This document shows positions 23,779-36,679 of a stretch of DNA of 64,000 nucleotides, one piece after another (within the stretch, counting starts at the first letter, position 1; each line of letters opens with the position of its first letter). Made by a program: the position numbers and the translations under genes. This DNA comes from Ciona savignyi (taxonomy: Eukaryota > Chordata > Ascidiacea > Phlebobranchia > Cionidae): the NCBI GenBank assembly GCA_000149265.1, contig CH002934.1, forward strand, positions 72,782 to 136,781. Reading direction: 5' to 3'. The notes below the pieces were generated by a model. It saw only the letters and a list, made by a program, of their open reading frames with translations. It was not told the DNA's origin and made no database searches.

Positions 23779-24153
23779 CGGTACGGTCGTGTGGCCAAAT
23801 GGTTAACGCGACCGATACATATACCGACTCTTATACAAAAAACGGTCCTATAGTGACGATCCCATAATGGGTTCGAAACTTGGCTCGGTCAAAAAAAAAA
23901 AAAAAAAAAAAAAAAAATTAACTGTACGGTCATGTGGCCTAATGGTTAGTTCGATCGATACATATATACCGAACTACAAAAAAACGGTTCAAGTGAAGAT
24001 CCATCATGGGTTCGAAACTTGGCTCGGTAAAATAAACTAAATTAAATGGTACGGTCGTGTGGCCGAATGGTTAACGCGATACATATACCGACTAACATAT
24101 AAAAAAAACGGCCTTAGCAACGAATCCATTAGGGTTAGAAACTAAGCCAGGGA
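23779..24153 (+). repeat. Three head-to-tail tRNA-derived SINE copies
   Basis: Copies at about 23779-23918, 23925-24033 and 24046-24153. Each has an A box (TGTGGCC.AATGGTTA), ACCGATACATATACCGA, and a B box (GGGTTCGAAACTTGGC). The first ends in a run of about 27 A. Single copies or parts occur at about 25473, 26602, 28072, 32280, 41290 (inverted), 55860, 58735 and 60415. Confidence 0.75.
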
Positions 24154-25522
24154 AAAAATTAATGAATCGGTTAAAGCGATAAACACTCGAACCGCAGATC
24201 GTGAAGCGAGAATTGGCCTGACTATCATACGTTAGCAAGATTGCGCGTTTGTGCATTCAATTAAACAAATGATTGTTACAAACAATTTAACTAAATTTCT
24301 TTTTAACCGATTAAACTACTGAGTTCATACATATAAGTCGTACCCAAACGACACAACCTACACAAACTAGTGTATTATAAGATATTAGTGTTGTACTGAT
24401 GAATGTTGTGACTTGTGAATCGATATTTATATCGAGCCAATATTAAAGCACGAAATGAAACTTACCCAACTGATAAAATAACGTTATAATGGTAAAACTA
24501 CAATACCCCTGTCATCAGTAAGTATATATATTTTACATTTTATTCTAGGTAGGATTGATAGCTTACTGCTCGTAACAGATAAACATGGTTCGTACCAAGT
24601 ACGTTAGCTTCCTATAGTTTAACGAACACCTTAAAAACAGACTCCAAAGTTTAACTTTTCAATCGGTGACGAGAAGAACGCCGTGTTAGACAAGTACTGT
24701 GCTGCATGTGTCAATTGATAACAAAACAAGTGTTTCGGATTATACAGATTTTTATCCAGGGAGGTAACCGGTTCTTTAGGTATACGCTGATATAGGCTAT
24801 ATAGAAAGAAATATTAAATCCAAATGCTTAAGAACGTTAACTATATATAATATGAATAGAGAAAACACAATTGAAATTCAAACAACCAAGCTTTTTATGG
24901 GTTTATTTTGTGTCAAAATTTTGCTTCCTATTTCATTGTATTCATCGACAAAGTGCCTTCAAATTTAAAAATAATGGTTCTTTCCATGTCGTTTTACTTT
25001 TCCCCACTGTACACTCAAAGCATATTAGCTAACACCACAACAAGACAAATTAACTCTATTAGACTTTTTCTTAATTTTGATATAGAGCGTAAGAGCGTAG
25101 TTTTATAAGTATTACATATCTGGGGATTTCCTGTAAGTGGGTTTAAACAAGATGTACAGCTCAAACATATTAAATGCACTTTGCTACTTTGTTTGCCTGT
25201 AGCTATATTTTGAGCACAAAGTACAAAACACTACTTAAACCTTATTACACCGGTCTAAATATATCTTTCGAGTGTTAATACTCTTGCGCAATTTTCAATG
25301 CACGGATTTGATATGTAACCGTTCTCATAAATATGGCGTAACGGACAACAAACCGGCACAAGTAGTTTTTACAAAGTCAACTGACGCTGTTAAAGCTGAT
25401 TTCCCTCATTCATTCGACGTCATCCTTTGACTCATGCGATTCGTATTGCGCTTTTAATTTTAAGTAAATAATGATCGTGTGACCGAATGGTTAGCGCGCC
25501 CAAATGTTTTTTTTAATTAGAG

Positions 25523-25865
25523 CAGTGGTTCATAACCTTTTTGGTATCGCGCCTCCCTTGCGCGATAAATGTCAGTTTTCGCCCCCCCTAGTGTTTAAAT
25601 GCTGTGCTCTGTATGTTTTTCCAGGGAAAGAAGAAGGGTATTTTATACAGGTGAACATATGTTTGAATATTGTAACACAACAGACCTAATGTACTTTTGA
25701 TCTAGAACTATCAAAAAACATGTGCAGCAAAAGTTTAGGTTTGTTCGCAAAGCCCGGATTCTCAAAATTACTAAAAAATGTATTGTAAATTTATTAAGGC
25801 TCGCGCCCTCTAAAAATTTGTGTACGCCCCCCTGGGGAGGCGTGCCCCCAAATTAAGAACCAATG
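25523..25865. mobile_element. hAT-type MITE with perfect 8-bp target duplication
   Basis: Inverted ends CAGTGGTTCATAACCTTTTT and, from the right, CATTGGTTCTTAATTTGGGG, with GC-rich CGCGCCTCCC and GGGGAGGCGTGCCCCC inside them. AATTAGAG occurs directly before (25515-25522) and after (25866-25873). 343 bp, non-coding. Confidence 0.88.
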
Positions 25866-28800
25866 AATTAGAGAGTGGTGGTCAATTAGAGGTTGGCGCT
25901 CTATTTTTCGTCTGGTAAGAATTTTGGGAAAGATAAATTTAAAAAATGAAAAAACAACATCTATCACAGTTAACATCTAATAAACAAGTCCAAATGCCGT
26001 TTAGATAGAGGTGGCGTTGAAATAAGTTGTTTTAGTCAGTAAAGTCTCTATTTAATCAATTAAACCACTCAACTTATACATATATGCCTCTTATAGGATA
26101 TTCCTATTGTACATTTGAATGTTGCTACTGATGAATCGGAGTCTATGTGGTGGCAATTTTAAAGCACGAAATAAATGTTAACTGACAGACGAACTAAAAG
26201 GTTTTAACATAGACACACAGCTCAAACTTGTTAAAATCATTTTGCTACTTTGTTTGCCTGTAGCTATATTTTGAGTGTGCTCTCGTTTTAAAATTGATTT
26301 TTAAAGTACAAAACACTACTTAAACCTTATTTTTGCTTATGTATATTTTACTTTAAAAGCTTTCTTTGGGTAATTAGGTATTTTAAATATAATTCTAAAT
26401 ATATCTATAGCATGTTTAATAATCTTGCGAGGATTGGACCGTCTAGCAAACGCCCGAAAGATGGCGCCACGGAGAATTAACCGGAAAAGTGGTTTTTATA
26501 TAGTTATCTGACAGTGTTTAAGCTGACTTTCCTCATACGTTCGACGTCATATTTTGATTCGTGCGCTTCGCTTTGAGCTTCTAATTTTAAGTAAATAATG
26601 ATCGTGGGACCAAATGGTTAGCGCGACCAAAACCGTATTTTATACAGAAACGAAATTCGTGCCAATTCCAATATGGGTTGAAAACTTAGTCAGATTAAAA
26701 TAAATAATATAAAGACCTGTTTATGTGGTTTTTATAATGTTTAACTTTCAATATCCATTTATCAAGTGGTATTAACAAATATATTTATCGTAAAACCTCT
26801 ATTCCGCTCCACAGCGTGTCAATCCTTTTCGTATAGTGACGTTCTTTTAGACGTGGTGTTCAATTAATGGGTGGCGCTCTATTTTTCGTCTAGCTGGTAA
26901 GAATTTTGGGAAGATAAATTTAATAATTGGAAAGAAACATCTTTCGCCCCGCCCAAACGACATATCCAACAACCTTGTGCTACTGTTTCATAGAATATTC
27001 ATGTTGTACAAGTAAATGTTGCTGCTGATGAGTGTTGCTACAGAAAATCGGTGTAATTGTGACATTTCAGAATAGATAGTTACGTTTCGGATTATTTATA
27101 TTTTTACTCAGGGAACCGAATCGGTTATTTATAGAATCGCTGATATATCCGGACTGGATTGGAATATTTAATTGAAATATTGTATAACGTAAATAGGATA
27201 AAAATAACGGGGAGTACAGGCGATGGTATGATAAGTGCACGCATCGCAGATACTGAAATTAAGTTGGACTAACTCGCATACGTCCGGAAGTTGGCGCAAC
27301 GGGGCATTTACTGGGAAAAAGTGATATTTAGAAAATTAGTTGAAACGGTTAAAGCTTTTATCGTCATACATTCGACGGCAGACATCAATTCGTTCGCTTA
27401 GTTCAACGTTACTTCGGAGTAAAATTTAACGAAACAAACCCAATAAACTGTTCTCGAAAAAGTACAATTACCAGATATGAAATAAACTCACTACAATAAA
27501 AATACAATTAACCACTTAAACTTTTTAATTCTCAGTCTAAAGATATTGTTCATTTGTTATGTGGTTGGTTTAAAGTACAGCACAAAACTTGTATTTAGAA
27601 GTTTAATACTAATGTTCTCTTTTTTACGGATTTAAGCTGCAATTGACCCAATTATGACCCATTTACATGCAGCAGCATAGGGTTGTTTAACAGAATAACA
27701 GAACCCAAAGGCGATGGTACGGTAAGCGCATGCAACGCAGATCCTTAAACGAGGGTTGGGCTGGCTATCATGCTCCCGTGGCCCGTGGTGGCGCAACGGA
27801 GCATTTACCGGAACAAGTGATTTTAACAAACAAAATTAAGTAAAGTTTCTGTTTAACCGATTAAACCATTGAATTCACACATAAGCTCTTTGCCAAAACG
27901 ACACAACCAACACGCTTTTACTACTGCATTATAAGATATTCGTTGTGTACCGATGAATGTTGTAACTGATGAATTGATGATGTTTTTATATCGAGTCAAT
28001 ATTAAGGCACAAAATGAAAGTTAACCGAATCATATCATACATAAAGTGGTGCAATTGGTATTGCCCGAAATCGTGTGACCGAATGTTTAGCGCGCCCATT
28101 AACGAATTTTATACAAGATCGGACCTCATGGCGATTCCAATATGGGTTTAAAACTTAGTCAGGTTATCTGCCGTTCAATACACAATAGTTTTAAAACTAT
28201 AACGAACCAATTGTTTATTTGGTTATTAACTACAATATCCATTAATCAGTTAGTTTTATTTAATTTTGACGATGCATAGACCTAGTAATACTTAAAAAAA
28301 ACATTTACAAAGACAATTTACTTAAATAAAAATATGTTTACGCATATTTAAATAATCACAAGTATTTTATACAAGTTATACAGAACATTGGGAACTAACT
28401 ACAGATTATCAAGAACTCCATCTAAAACCTATTACATAGACGCATTTACAAATGCTTAAACATTTTCAACTTTTATTTATATTTCAAAGCGTTATGCTAT
28501 GCTTTAAATAACTGCATTTTGGTTGGGCTGTGTTCTTGTATAAATGAGCAGGATTTGTCTAATAAATGATTTCGTGTGCACAGTGTCATTTCTATATTTT
28601 AAAAGCCGCCTGTTAACGAAAGGGGTCAAACTGGAAAGTCACTAAGTCGGTTTGCACGACATTAAAGTTAAAATATAGAACGAAAAATAATTTAGCATGT
28701 TAATAATCTTATACAATTTTATTGCACCAATTGCGAGCCCCAAGAGTCCTTCGCATTACGACCAGCTTACATGCAGCAGCACAGGGTGGTTTAACAGGAT

Positions 28801-30000
28801 AACGAGACATACAGGTGATGGTATGATAAGCACACGCACCGCAGATCCTGAACCGAGGTTTGCTTACTGCTCGTAGCAAATAAACATGGTTTGTACCAAG
28901 TACGTTAGCTCCCTATAGTTTAACAAACACTTTACCAACAGACTCGAAAGTTCAACCTTTATATGTCAGTGACGAGAAGAACACCGTGTTAGACCAGCCG
29001 GGTGCTGTATGTGTCAATTAAGCTTTTTTGGGCTATACATATTTTTATTTAGGAATGGGACCGGTTCTTTACGTATACGCTGATATCTCCGTAGTTGAAA
29101 GGAATATTTAATTTAAATGTATAAGAAAGTTAACTGTAACATGTTGAGAAAAAAACACAATAGAAATTAAAATAATCAAGAGTTAGATGGGTTTAATTTT
29201 TGTCCAAATTTCCATTCCTTGTTTAATATATTCATCTACCACTTTCCATTAAATTATAAGTTTCTTTTTATGCCGTTTTACTTAGAATTCCCTACTGTAA
29301 ATTCAAGGCATATTAGCTAACAACACAACCAGAACAAATAACCCAATTAAATGTTTCTTAATTTTAATATTGAGGGTAAAAGCGTAGTTTTAAAGGTGTT
29401 AAATATCTAGGGAATTCCCAAACAGGAGTTGATATTCAATTTACTATTCTGTTTGCCTGTGGTTATAATTCAATAGTGCTATTTTTTTAATACGGATTAC
29501 AAATGAAGTAAAAATAAATAAACTAGTTAAACCTTATTTTTGCTTACGTATATTTTATTTTGAAAGCTTTTTTGGGTAATCACGCTAATTTTAAATACCA
29601 GTCTAAATATATCTTTAGCATGTTGATAATCTTGTGCAATTTCAATGCACGGATTTCGAAACCGTTGTAACCGTTCTTATAAGAACAGCTTACATAAGGC
29701 AACATAGGGTGGTAACAGAATAACGGGACCTTCAGGCGATTATACAATAAACGCACGCAGCGCAGATCCTGAAGCGAGGTTTGCTTACTGTTTGTAACAG
29801 ATAAACATGGTTCGTACCAAGTACGTTAGCTCCCCGCAGTTTAACAAACACTTCAACAACAGACTCCAAAGTTCAACTTTTCAATGTCAGTGACGAGAAG
29901 AACGCCGTGTTAGAGAAAAAAGTCAGTTTCGAAGACAATCAGTTTAAAATAAACACCAAATTGAAATTTAGCATGGTAATAAGAACTGTGACTTCCATAC

Positions 30001-31080
30001 CGGTGGTTTTGTCCCTGCAGGGCTCACCACGCTTGTCCAGCTGCTTGATATATGTGAATTAATGCGGTGGACAAGTAATATTGAGATACGCTTGTCCGAC
30101 GGGACAGGTTTAAATATACGACCTAAAATTCATATTTTTTTATTCTTAACTTCTTTGTATATTTTAAGTTCAAACAACACTAGATACTATCAACCACCTG
30201 TTAGTCACTATCATATCCAAACCCCATTTTGGCCATTTACTATAGGTTTATGTTCTAAAAGTTTAATAAAGAGCTCCGCCCGCGTCAATGCTTTGCCCTG
30301 CTATTCCTGTCGAGTGCGTGATCTGGTAGAGCCACGGAGTACTATATAGACATGTGTCTACATATGGGGTCGGTATGGGGATTTATCGAATAGTTATATT
30401 AACTTTGTTTAAAATTAATTGTGATTTATTAATTTTCAAAGACATTTGTTACAACAACAATACCCGCAGTGTGATTATAATAAATGACTATTGTCATGTC
30501 ACAATATACATATGTATTGTTATATCACAATGTGTAAAATGCATTATTAGTGCTGGTTTAAAACTTAATTTTTTCAATTTTTAAACTATTCCCTCCTAGC
30601 TAACTTAATCACTTAAACGACAGATTGTATATATAATATAATGATAAGTATTACCCACATGTTCCAACCAATATTAGTATTAGCGGAAATCTAAATAAGT
30701 GCGATGTAAGGGGTAAGAGATGGACAATATTTATTTTGCAAACTTAATTAATTAGTGATATCGCTGCCCTAATTACAGTCTGCTTATTATCACGTGACCA
30801 TTGTGGAAACTTTTAACCCAACAAAATTGGGCTGCAACCAGTCTTCGCTGACTGGCTTAATAAAATATACTTTAAAGATTATTAATGTCTGGAGTAAATT
30901 TAGAAAATAAATGTGAATAGTGTACAAGCGAGTGTTTATCATATTTACTCGGTCGCGTTTTATTGACTAATCTAAGATTAAAAATACCGCAATTCTGGGC
31001 TTTCTGTATATTTCTGAGTCCTCGTTGTGCTAGATATGCATTGACATATTCCACGTGTTCGTTATTTGGTACGAAGAATG
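30001..31080. repeat. Duplicated block, copy 1 (without insertions)
   Basis: Collinear with 33030-35990: CCATACC.GTGG, GCAGGGCTCA.CACG, TGTGAATTAATGCG.TGGACA, TGTCTACATATGGGGTCGGTAT, ACATATGTATTGTTAT, TGTACAAGCGAGTGTTTATC and GTGCTAGATATGCATT occur in order in both. This copy lacks the MITEs found in the other, so it preserves near-empty insertion sites. Confidence 0.8.
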
Positions 31081-32130
31081 CAGAACAGTCGTGGTTACAT
31101 AAATGGCAAAACTAGCGACACTTACTAGAAATAAGAGCTTAATCTAAATCGCACCATGTTAAAAATTCACTCTCGTAATATATAATGAATACGAAATCGC
31201 ATTCATTATATGAATTGTTTATGCAAAAGCATTAATCGAGTATACATTTAGTAGGATAGATGCACTAGCACGTGATTGTGACAACTACGTCACAATACGT
31301 TTAAGATAATCATTGTTTACACGTAATATCCATTCCCGGGTTAAAAACGCAATGTTTAACTTTACTGCCTTTAAGCGGAGAAAGACATGAGATGAACAGG
31401 GAATCAAAGTCTTCGCTTTGGAGTTCGGCCGTTACACAGGTTAAACGCGCTCAGAATTGATAGTTCGCTAAGCTCAAACTATGTACATTGTATATGTGTA
31501 TTATGTGTACATTGTATATGTGTCTTATCTCCGTGCCTTTACATTGTGCGTTGATTACCACGTGATGGCCACGTGACCAACGCTAATTATAATTACCTGT
31601 CGCTGTTGATCCTTCCCGCTCAAAACCGTTAGACGTTACCACCCATTTCTTATATATAACCGTTAAAATGCGATGATTTGAGTTAGTTGTGTTGAATGGG
31701 TTTTATACTGCTGACCGCCAATACAAGCATATTATACACAACCTTGGGAGCTCACTACAGGTTATCGAGAACCCCATCTAATGAATAAATTCACGCATTT
31801 ACAAATAATTAAATCATATCTAGATTTGTTTATATCTTAAAGCGGCGTATTCTAGGTTTCAGATAAGTAAAGTATGGTTGGGCTGCGGTCTAGTATACAC
31901 CTGAAGGGCTTGACTAATAAATAATTTTGTGTTCACAGTTTCATTTCTATCTTACAAAGCCCCCCGTTTACGAAGGGGAATAAAGTGGAAAGTCACAAAG
32001 TCAGTTTCGACGAAAATCAGTTCAAAGTAAAAAAATTGAATTTAGCATGTTAATACTCTTGTTCAATTCAAATGCACCAATTTCGATATTTAACTGTCCT
32101 CAAAAGTGCAGTTTACATTTACCAACATAA
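31081..32130. other. Non-coding sequence with paired E-boxes and a TATA-like box
   Basis: At 31560-31579, CACGTGATGGCCACGTGACC holds two CACGTG E-boxes, followed about 75 bases on by TTATATATAACCG. This is promoter-like, but no exon could be linked to it. A TGTACATTGTATATGTGT direct repeat lies at about 31480-31520. Confidence 0.35.
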
Positions 32131-33289
32131 GTGATTTAACAGGATAACAAAAACTACAGGCGACGGTATGATAAGCGGACGCAGCTCCTAAGCGCGAGAT
32201 GGACCGGATATTAAACGTCCGAGAGGTGACGCAGCTGAGCAATCACACAGACAATAGAATATAACAAAATCAACTGAGTACGGTCGTGTGGCTGAATAGT
32301 TAACGCTTTCGTTCGTTTGATTCCACGTTACTTCGGAGAAAATTTGTGCAGACGAAACAAACCCAATAAACTCTTCTCGAATGTATAAAATTATTAGATA
32401 TTAGTAATTAAACTCACTCCAATAAAAATATAATTAACCACATAGACTAAAATAAAGCACAATAATTTTATTGTCTAAATAATTATTTTTGTTTATCTAC
32501 TATTAAACTGGGTATTTGAATTCCCAATCTACATATATCGGTGATTTGTTATGTACTTAGTTTAAAGTACAACACAAAACTTGTATTTAGCATGTTATAA
32601 ATGTTGTTCTCTTTTAATGCACGGATTTGAGCTGCAAATGTCCTCAATATGACCAGTTTACATGCAGCAGCATAGGGTAGTTTAACAGGATAACGGAACC
32701 TACAAGTGATGGTATGATAAACACATGCAGCACAGATCCTGAACCGAGGTTTGCTTACTGTTTGTAACAGATAAACATGGTTCGTACCAAGTACTTTAGC
32801 TCCCCACAGTTTAACAAACACTTCAACAACAGACTCCAAAGTTCAACTTTTCAATATCAGTTACGAAAAGAACGCCATGTTAGACCAGCCGTGTGCGACA
32901 TGTGTCAATCAAGCGTTTTGGATTATACATATTTATAGCCTAGAAACCGGTTTTAAGGTAAAAAATCAGTTTCGAAGACAATTAGTTTAAAATAAACCAC
33001 TAAATTGAAATTTAGCATGGTAATAAGAACTGTGACTCCATACCAGAGGTTGATACCGCTTTTTCCCAGCAGGGCTCAACACGTACGCTTGTCCAGTTGT
33101 CCGGCTATGTGAATTAATGCGCTGGACAAGTATATATTGTGCTACGCGTGTCCGACAAGTTTAAAAATCCGACCTATAAAATTCATATTTTTATATTCTT
33201 AACTACTTTGTATATTTCAAGTTTGATACTATCAACCACGTGTTAGTCACTACTTTTTAAATCCCATTTTTGCTGTAGGTTTATGCTTT

Positions 33290-34082
33290 AACTCTTTCCG
33301 TCCCAACTCGCGAAATATTGAAAATGCGAGGAATGATAGCCTTTCTTTTTCAAGGCTTCGCCTCTTATTTCTATCGATTTTACACGAATTTACACGTGAC
33401 TAACTCAGTCAATAGGAGTCGTGTTAACTTGCGGAGAAGCTCTTTTTGTCAAGCAAGTCTTTCTTTACATTCTCTGTGAATTTCGTGCCGTTGAGATAAC
33501 AGGGAGAGCTGGGCCTGCTGAGCGCACGATATAGAAAAAGGTGGCGAGACTAGTTGCGTGTGCCCTGCTTTAAGGAATATCATACACTTCGAGAAGATTG
33601 GAAATAGTATTTGTGTTTGTTTGCTTTTGTATGCCCCTTTTACACTTCCTTACTGTCCTTTTTATACTTTTCACTGTTTTAGTTAAAACTACTAAAGATA
33701 AAAATACAGTTCAAATTATCCTGAGTACAAAAACTATTAGACAATCTACATTCCCACTTTCATATCATTTAGGCATAACAATAATTGGTGAGTATTTCGT
33801 TTGTCAGTGCACCTCAATTTTTTCAAAGTCAAGCAGAATTTTCTTTACATATAAAGTGGTGTTCACTAAAATTTACATAATATATTTTTTATTAGAGGTA
33901 AATTCTAGGTGTATGACTTGTTTAAAAAAGGGGTAAATTATCTTTCCAACCATACTAAATATTAAATCATAGCATAAAATTTTGAAAAACTGTGCTAATT
34001 TTAAAATGACTAAAAATTGTAAAAAACACTGCGGGACAGCATGTTTGAATTAATGCATTTAGCCTGGAGTGAAAGAGCTAAA
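33290..34082. mobile_element. Probable piggyBac-like MITE
   Basis: Interrupts the alignment with 30001-31080 between TTTATGCT and AAAAGC. Left end TTAACTCTTTCCGTCC; right end read inwards TTAGCTCTTTCACTCC. The TTAA at the left and CTAA at the right fit a mutated TTAA target. An internal open frame of 112 codons is hydrophobic low-complexity and not transposase-like. Confidence 0.55.
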
Positions 34083-34613
34083 AGCCGCTTTGCCCTGCTG
34101 TTACTGCCAAGTGTGCCAAACTGGTGTTTATATAGTTTATTTCCTTTACAAACGTAATAAATAGTAATGGAAATGTGTAAATTTTTATTTTTTGTTTAAA
34201 CTGTTATAACATTTAAACTACATGTATTAAAACAAATACTATAGAATAGCTATATAAATATATTCATAAATATTAAAACAAATACTTCGGTAATCGGTGG
34301 AAAAATTAGCACAACGTGAGAGAGTTTCCCGAAGAAGCCAATTTAGTTACCTGAGGAAACGCAAACGCGACTTTTGTTCATTCCACACACTCGTGTTATT
34401 ACCAAAGTTATCTGTGTTGTGTAAGCTGCTAGCAGAAGGGATTTATTTAAACATTCAACGGAATTAGGTTTAGAAGACAGGCCTAACCTTTAGATGAAAA
34501 TATTATATCTAAACAACTTAACGTCTTATAAACAGTCTGCTAATTTGTTGTCTATCTGGTAGAGCCACAGAATACTATATAGCCATGTGTCTGCATATGG
34601 GGTCGGTATAGAT

Positions 34614-35423
34614 CAGGGGTTCTTAAACTGGTGGAGCGCGCCCCCCTTGGGGGCGTGGAAGCTTCTCAAGGGGGGCGCGAGCATGACAGTGACATATTGC
34701 AGGGTTCGAATTAACGATTTTGAAACGATTCGCGAAATGCGTGGGATACGAGAAAATCGTTTTCGCGCTTTAGCTATGTTAAATTACCTTTTGCGGTTTC
34801 AGAACCTCTCAAACTAATCTTTAAAGCCAGAAAGATTATTCATTAAGCAAACAGTACCGTTATTAAGTAGTAATGATAAACTACAATAAACGTGTCGTGA
34901 GTTAATGCGTGTAGGATAGGACGAATATCGACGAAACGAAGCCTTTGAAACGAGTAATCTTACTTGTTAAAACACCATTTAACCTTATTATAAAGAGGTG
35001 GTGTCGCATCTCCGCCAATCATAAATAAAGGAATCGTGGTATATTAACGCATAATGGCTATTGTTGCGTTGTGAAAGAAATGCTTATTATGTGTCAATAA
35101 TGCAAAGTAAAAGCAAGGTAAATAAATGTAATAGTAATTCCATTGTTAAATGTTATGTTGAAGGCAAACAATGTTATATTATATTGTGTTGATGATTTAT
35201 TATTAAAAGTGCGCGAAATCAGTAACGGTAATTTATATTTTCGCGATTTTGTTAAATTTTGTAATTCGCGAACTTAAAAAAACGGTTCGCGAACCCTTGC
35301 ATCCTTTACACTAAGCAGGGTAATGGCAAATAAATTTCGTAAATTTGATTTTGAGTAGGGGAGGCGTGAGCATGAATCACAAATCTCAAAGGGGGCGCGA
35401 CTGAAAAAGTTTAAAAACCACTG
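34614..35423. mobile_element. hAT-type MITE with perfect 8-bp target duplication
   Basis: Ends CAGGGGTTCTTAAACTGGTG and, from the right, CAGTGGTTTTTAAACTTTTT, followed by GCGCGCCCCCC and TCGCGCCCCCTT. GTATAGAT lies directly before (34606-34613) and after (35424-35431). A second inverted pair inside (GCAGGGTTCGAATTAACG near 34699, CGGTTCGCGAACCCTTGC near 35284) suggests another nested element. Confidence 0.88.
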
Positions 35424-36353
35424 GTATAGATATTTATCAAATAGCTATATTAATTTTATTTTGTTAGGAAAATCCGCGATAGCAGGTTAAAATTATTTGT
35501 GGTTTTATAACCATTTGTTGCAACAATAATGCGCATTGTTGCGTAATCATAATAAATGAGTATCGTCACTTCACAATATCCACATGTATTGTTATTTCAT
35601 AATGTGTAAAATTTATGATTGCTGGTTTAAAACTGAATATTTCAGATTTTAAACTATTTCCTTCTTGCTAACTTTATCACTTAAACGACATGTATAATAT
35701 TAAGATAAGTATTACCCGCATGATCAAACCAATATTCATTTTAGCAGGAGTCTAAATAAGTGCGATGTAAGTGGTAAGAGGGGAACAATATTTATTTTGA
35801 CCTAATTAGTGATATCGCTGTCTTTAATAACAGTCTGCCTCTTGATTAGTGTACAAGCGAGTGTTTATCATATTTACTCGGTGGAGTTTTATTTACTGAA
35901 ACATGATTACAAATACCACAATTCTGGACTTGCTGTATAGTTCTGAATCCCCTTTGTGCTAGATATGCATTAACATATTCCACGCCAATTGTTTATACAT
36001 AAGCATTAGTTCCGTGTGCAGTAAACCAACTTGTAAATATACGCCACAATGTGTTTAAGATTAACATCGTTTACGTAAAATATTCCTTTCCCTTTAAAAA
36101 TATTTATCTTTATTGCCGTAAAGAGAGAACACACATGTTTTTCAAAGTTATCGCTGCGAAGTTTGAGCGTTACACAATTTAAACGCTTAATGCCTCGCAG
36201 TTTTAGCTTTAACTGCGTATATTGTGAGACCCATGTATGTGCATGATACTTTTTAGTTTTAATTCAAACAGTGTACATTTTAGCGCTGGGTATACTCAAC
36301 ATATGCTGAAAGTTAAAATAATTTTAATCAACCAAATAAACCAACCAACTTAC

Positions 36354-36476
36354 CGCAGCTTGTTCTTCCGGCTCCATAAGATCTACTCGAACTTTGTGCT
36401 TGAAGCCTCCGAAAGAATCGCTTGCCTCTACGCTTGGTGATCGTCGTTTTCACGCGTTCGTCGATCAAGTTGGTTT
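36354..36476 (-). CDS. Candidate internal coding exon of an unrecognised gene
   Basis: Read leftwards from the acceptor TGTTGTACAG: two bases, 40 codons, one base, then the donor GTAAGTTGG. The peptide (TNLIDERVKTTITKRRGK, RFFRRLQAQSSSRSYGAGR, TSC) is very basic, with KRRGK and RFFRR clusters then a serine-rich stretch, and has good codon-like composition. No family is recognised. The phrase GCTCCATAAGATCT recurs at about 38510, so part of the exon was copied in the local duplication. Neighbouring exons were not found. Confidence 0.45.
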
Positions 36477-36679
36477 CTGTACAACATGGTAAAAAATAAA
36501 TATATTGAAGGCTGACAAAAAAAATACCCCTTTTACATTAATATTAAAGTTCTATATTATCAAGGCAATTATTCGTACACATACAACCAGCACAACCTTT
36601 CACTTTAGACCGGAATCCGCACTTGCTGCTCCACTACAGCTCTCTCACCGCCTCTCTTGTTCAATTAGTAGTTTCTACG

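Larger units (their letters stand above)
22620..33030. repeat. Field of degenerate composite repeats
   Basis: A set of modules recurs in the same order and orientation. Module 1: TTTAACAGGATAACGG, ACAGGCGATGGTATGATAAG, GCAGATCCTGAAGCGAGG and GTCCGGAAGATGGCGCAACG (about 22680, 23640, 26440, 27220, 27700, 28790, 29710, 32140, 32690). Module 2: GATAAACATGGTTCGTACCA to AGAACGCCGTGTTAGA (about 24560, 28860, 29780, 32760). Module 3: GCTGATTTTCCTCATACATT (several). tRNA-SINE copies lie among them. No gene was found; it looks like an old tandem or nested expansion. Confidence 0.75.
33030..35990. repeat. Duplicated block, copy 2 (with insertions)
   Basis: Second copy of 30001-31080. It is nearly three times longer because of a probable piggyBac-like MITE (33290-34080), about 430 bp of unassigned sequence (34128-34556) and a hAT MITE (34614-35423). 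Confidence 0.75.

Noticed and set aside
33598-33936. Open frame of 112 codons
   Set aside because: Hydrophobic low-complexity translation inside a probable MITE; no domain or splice evidence.
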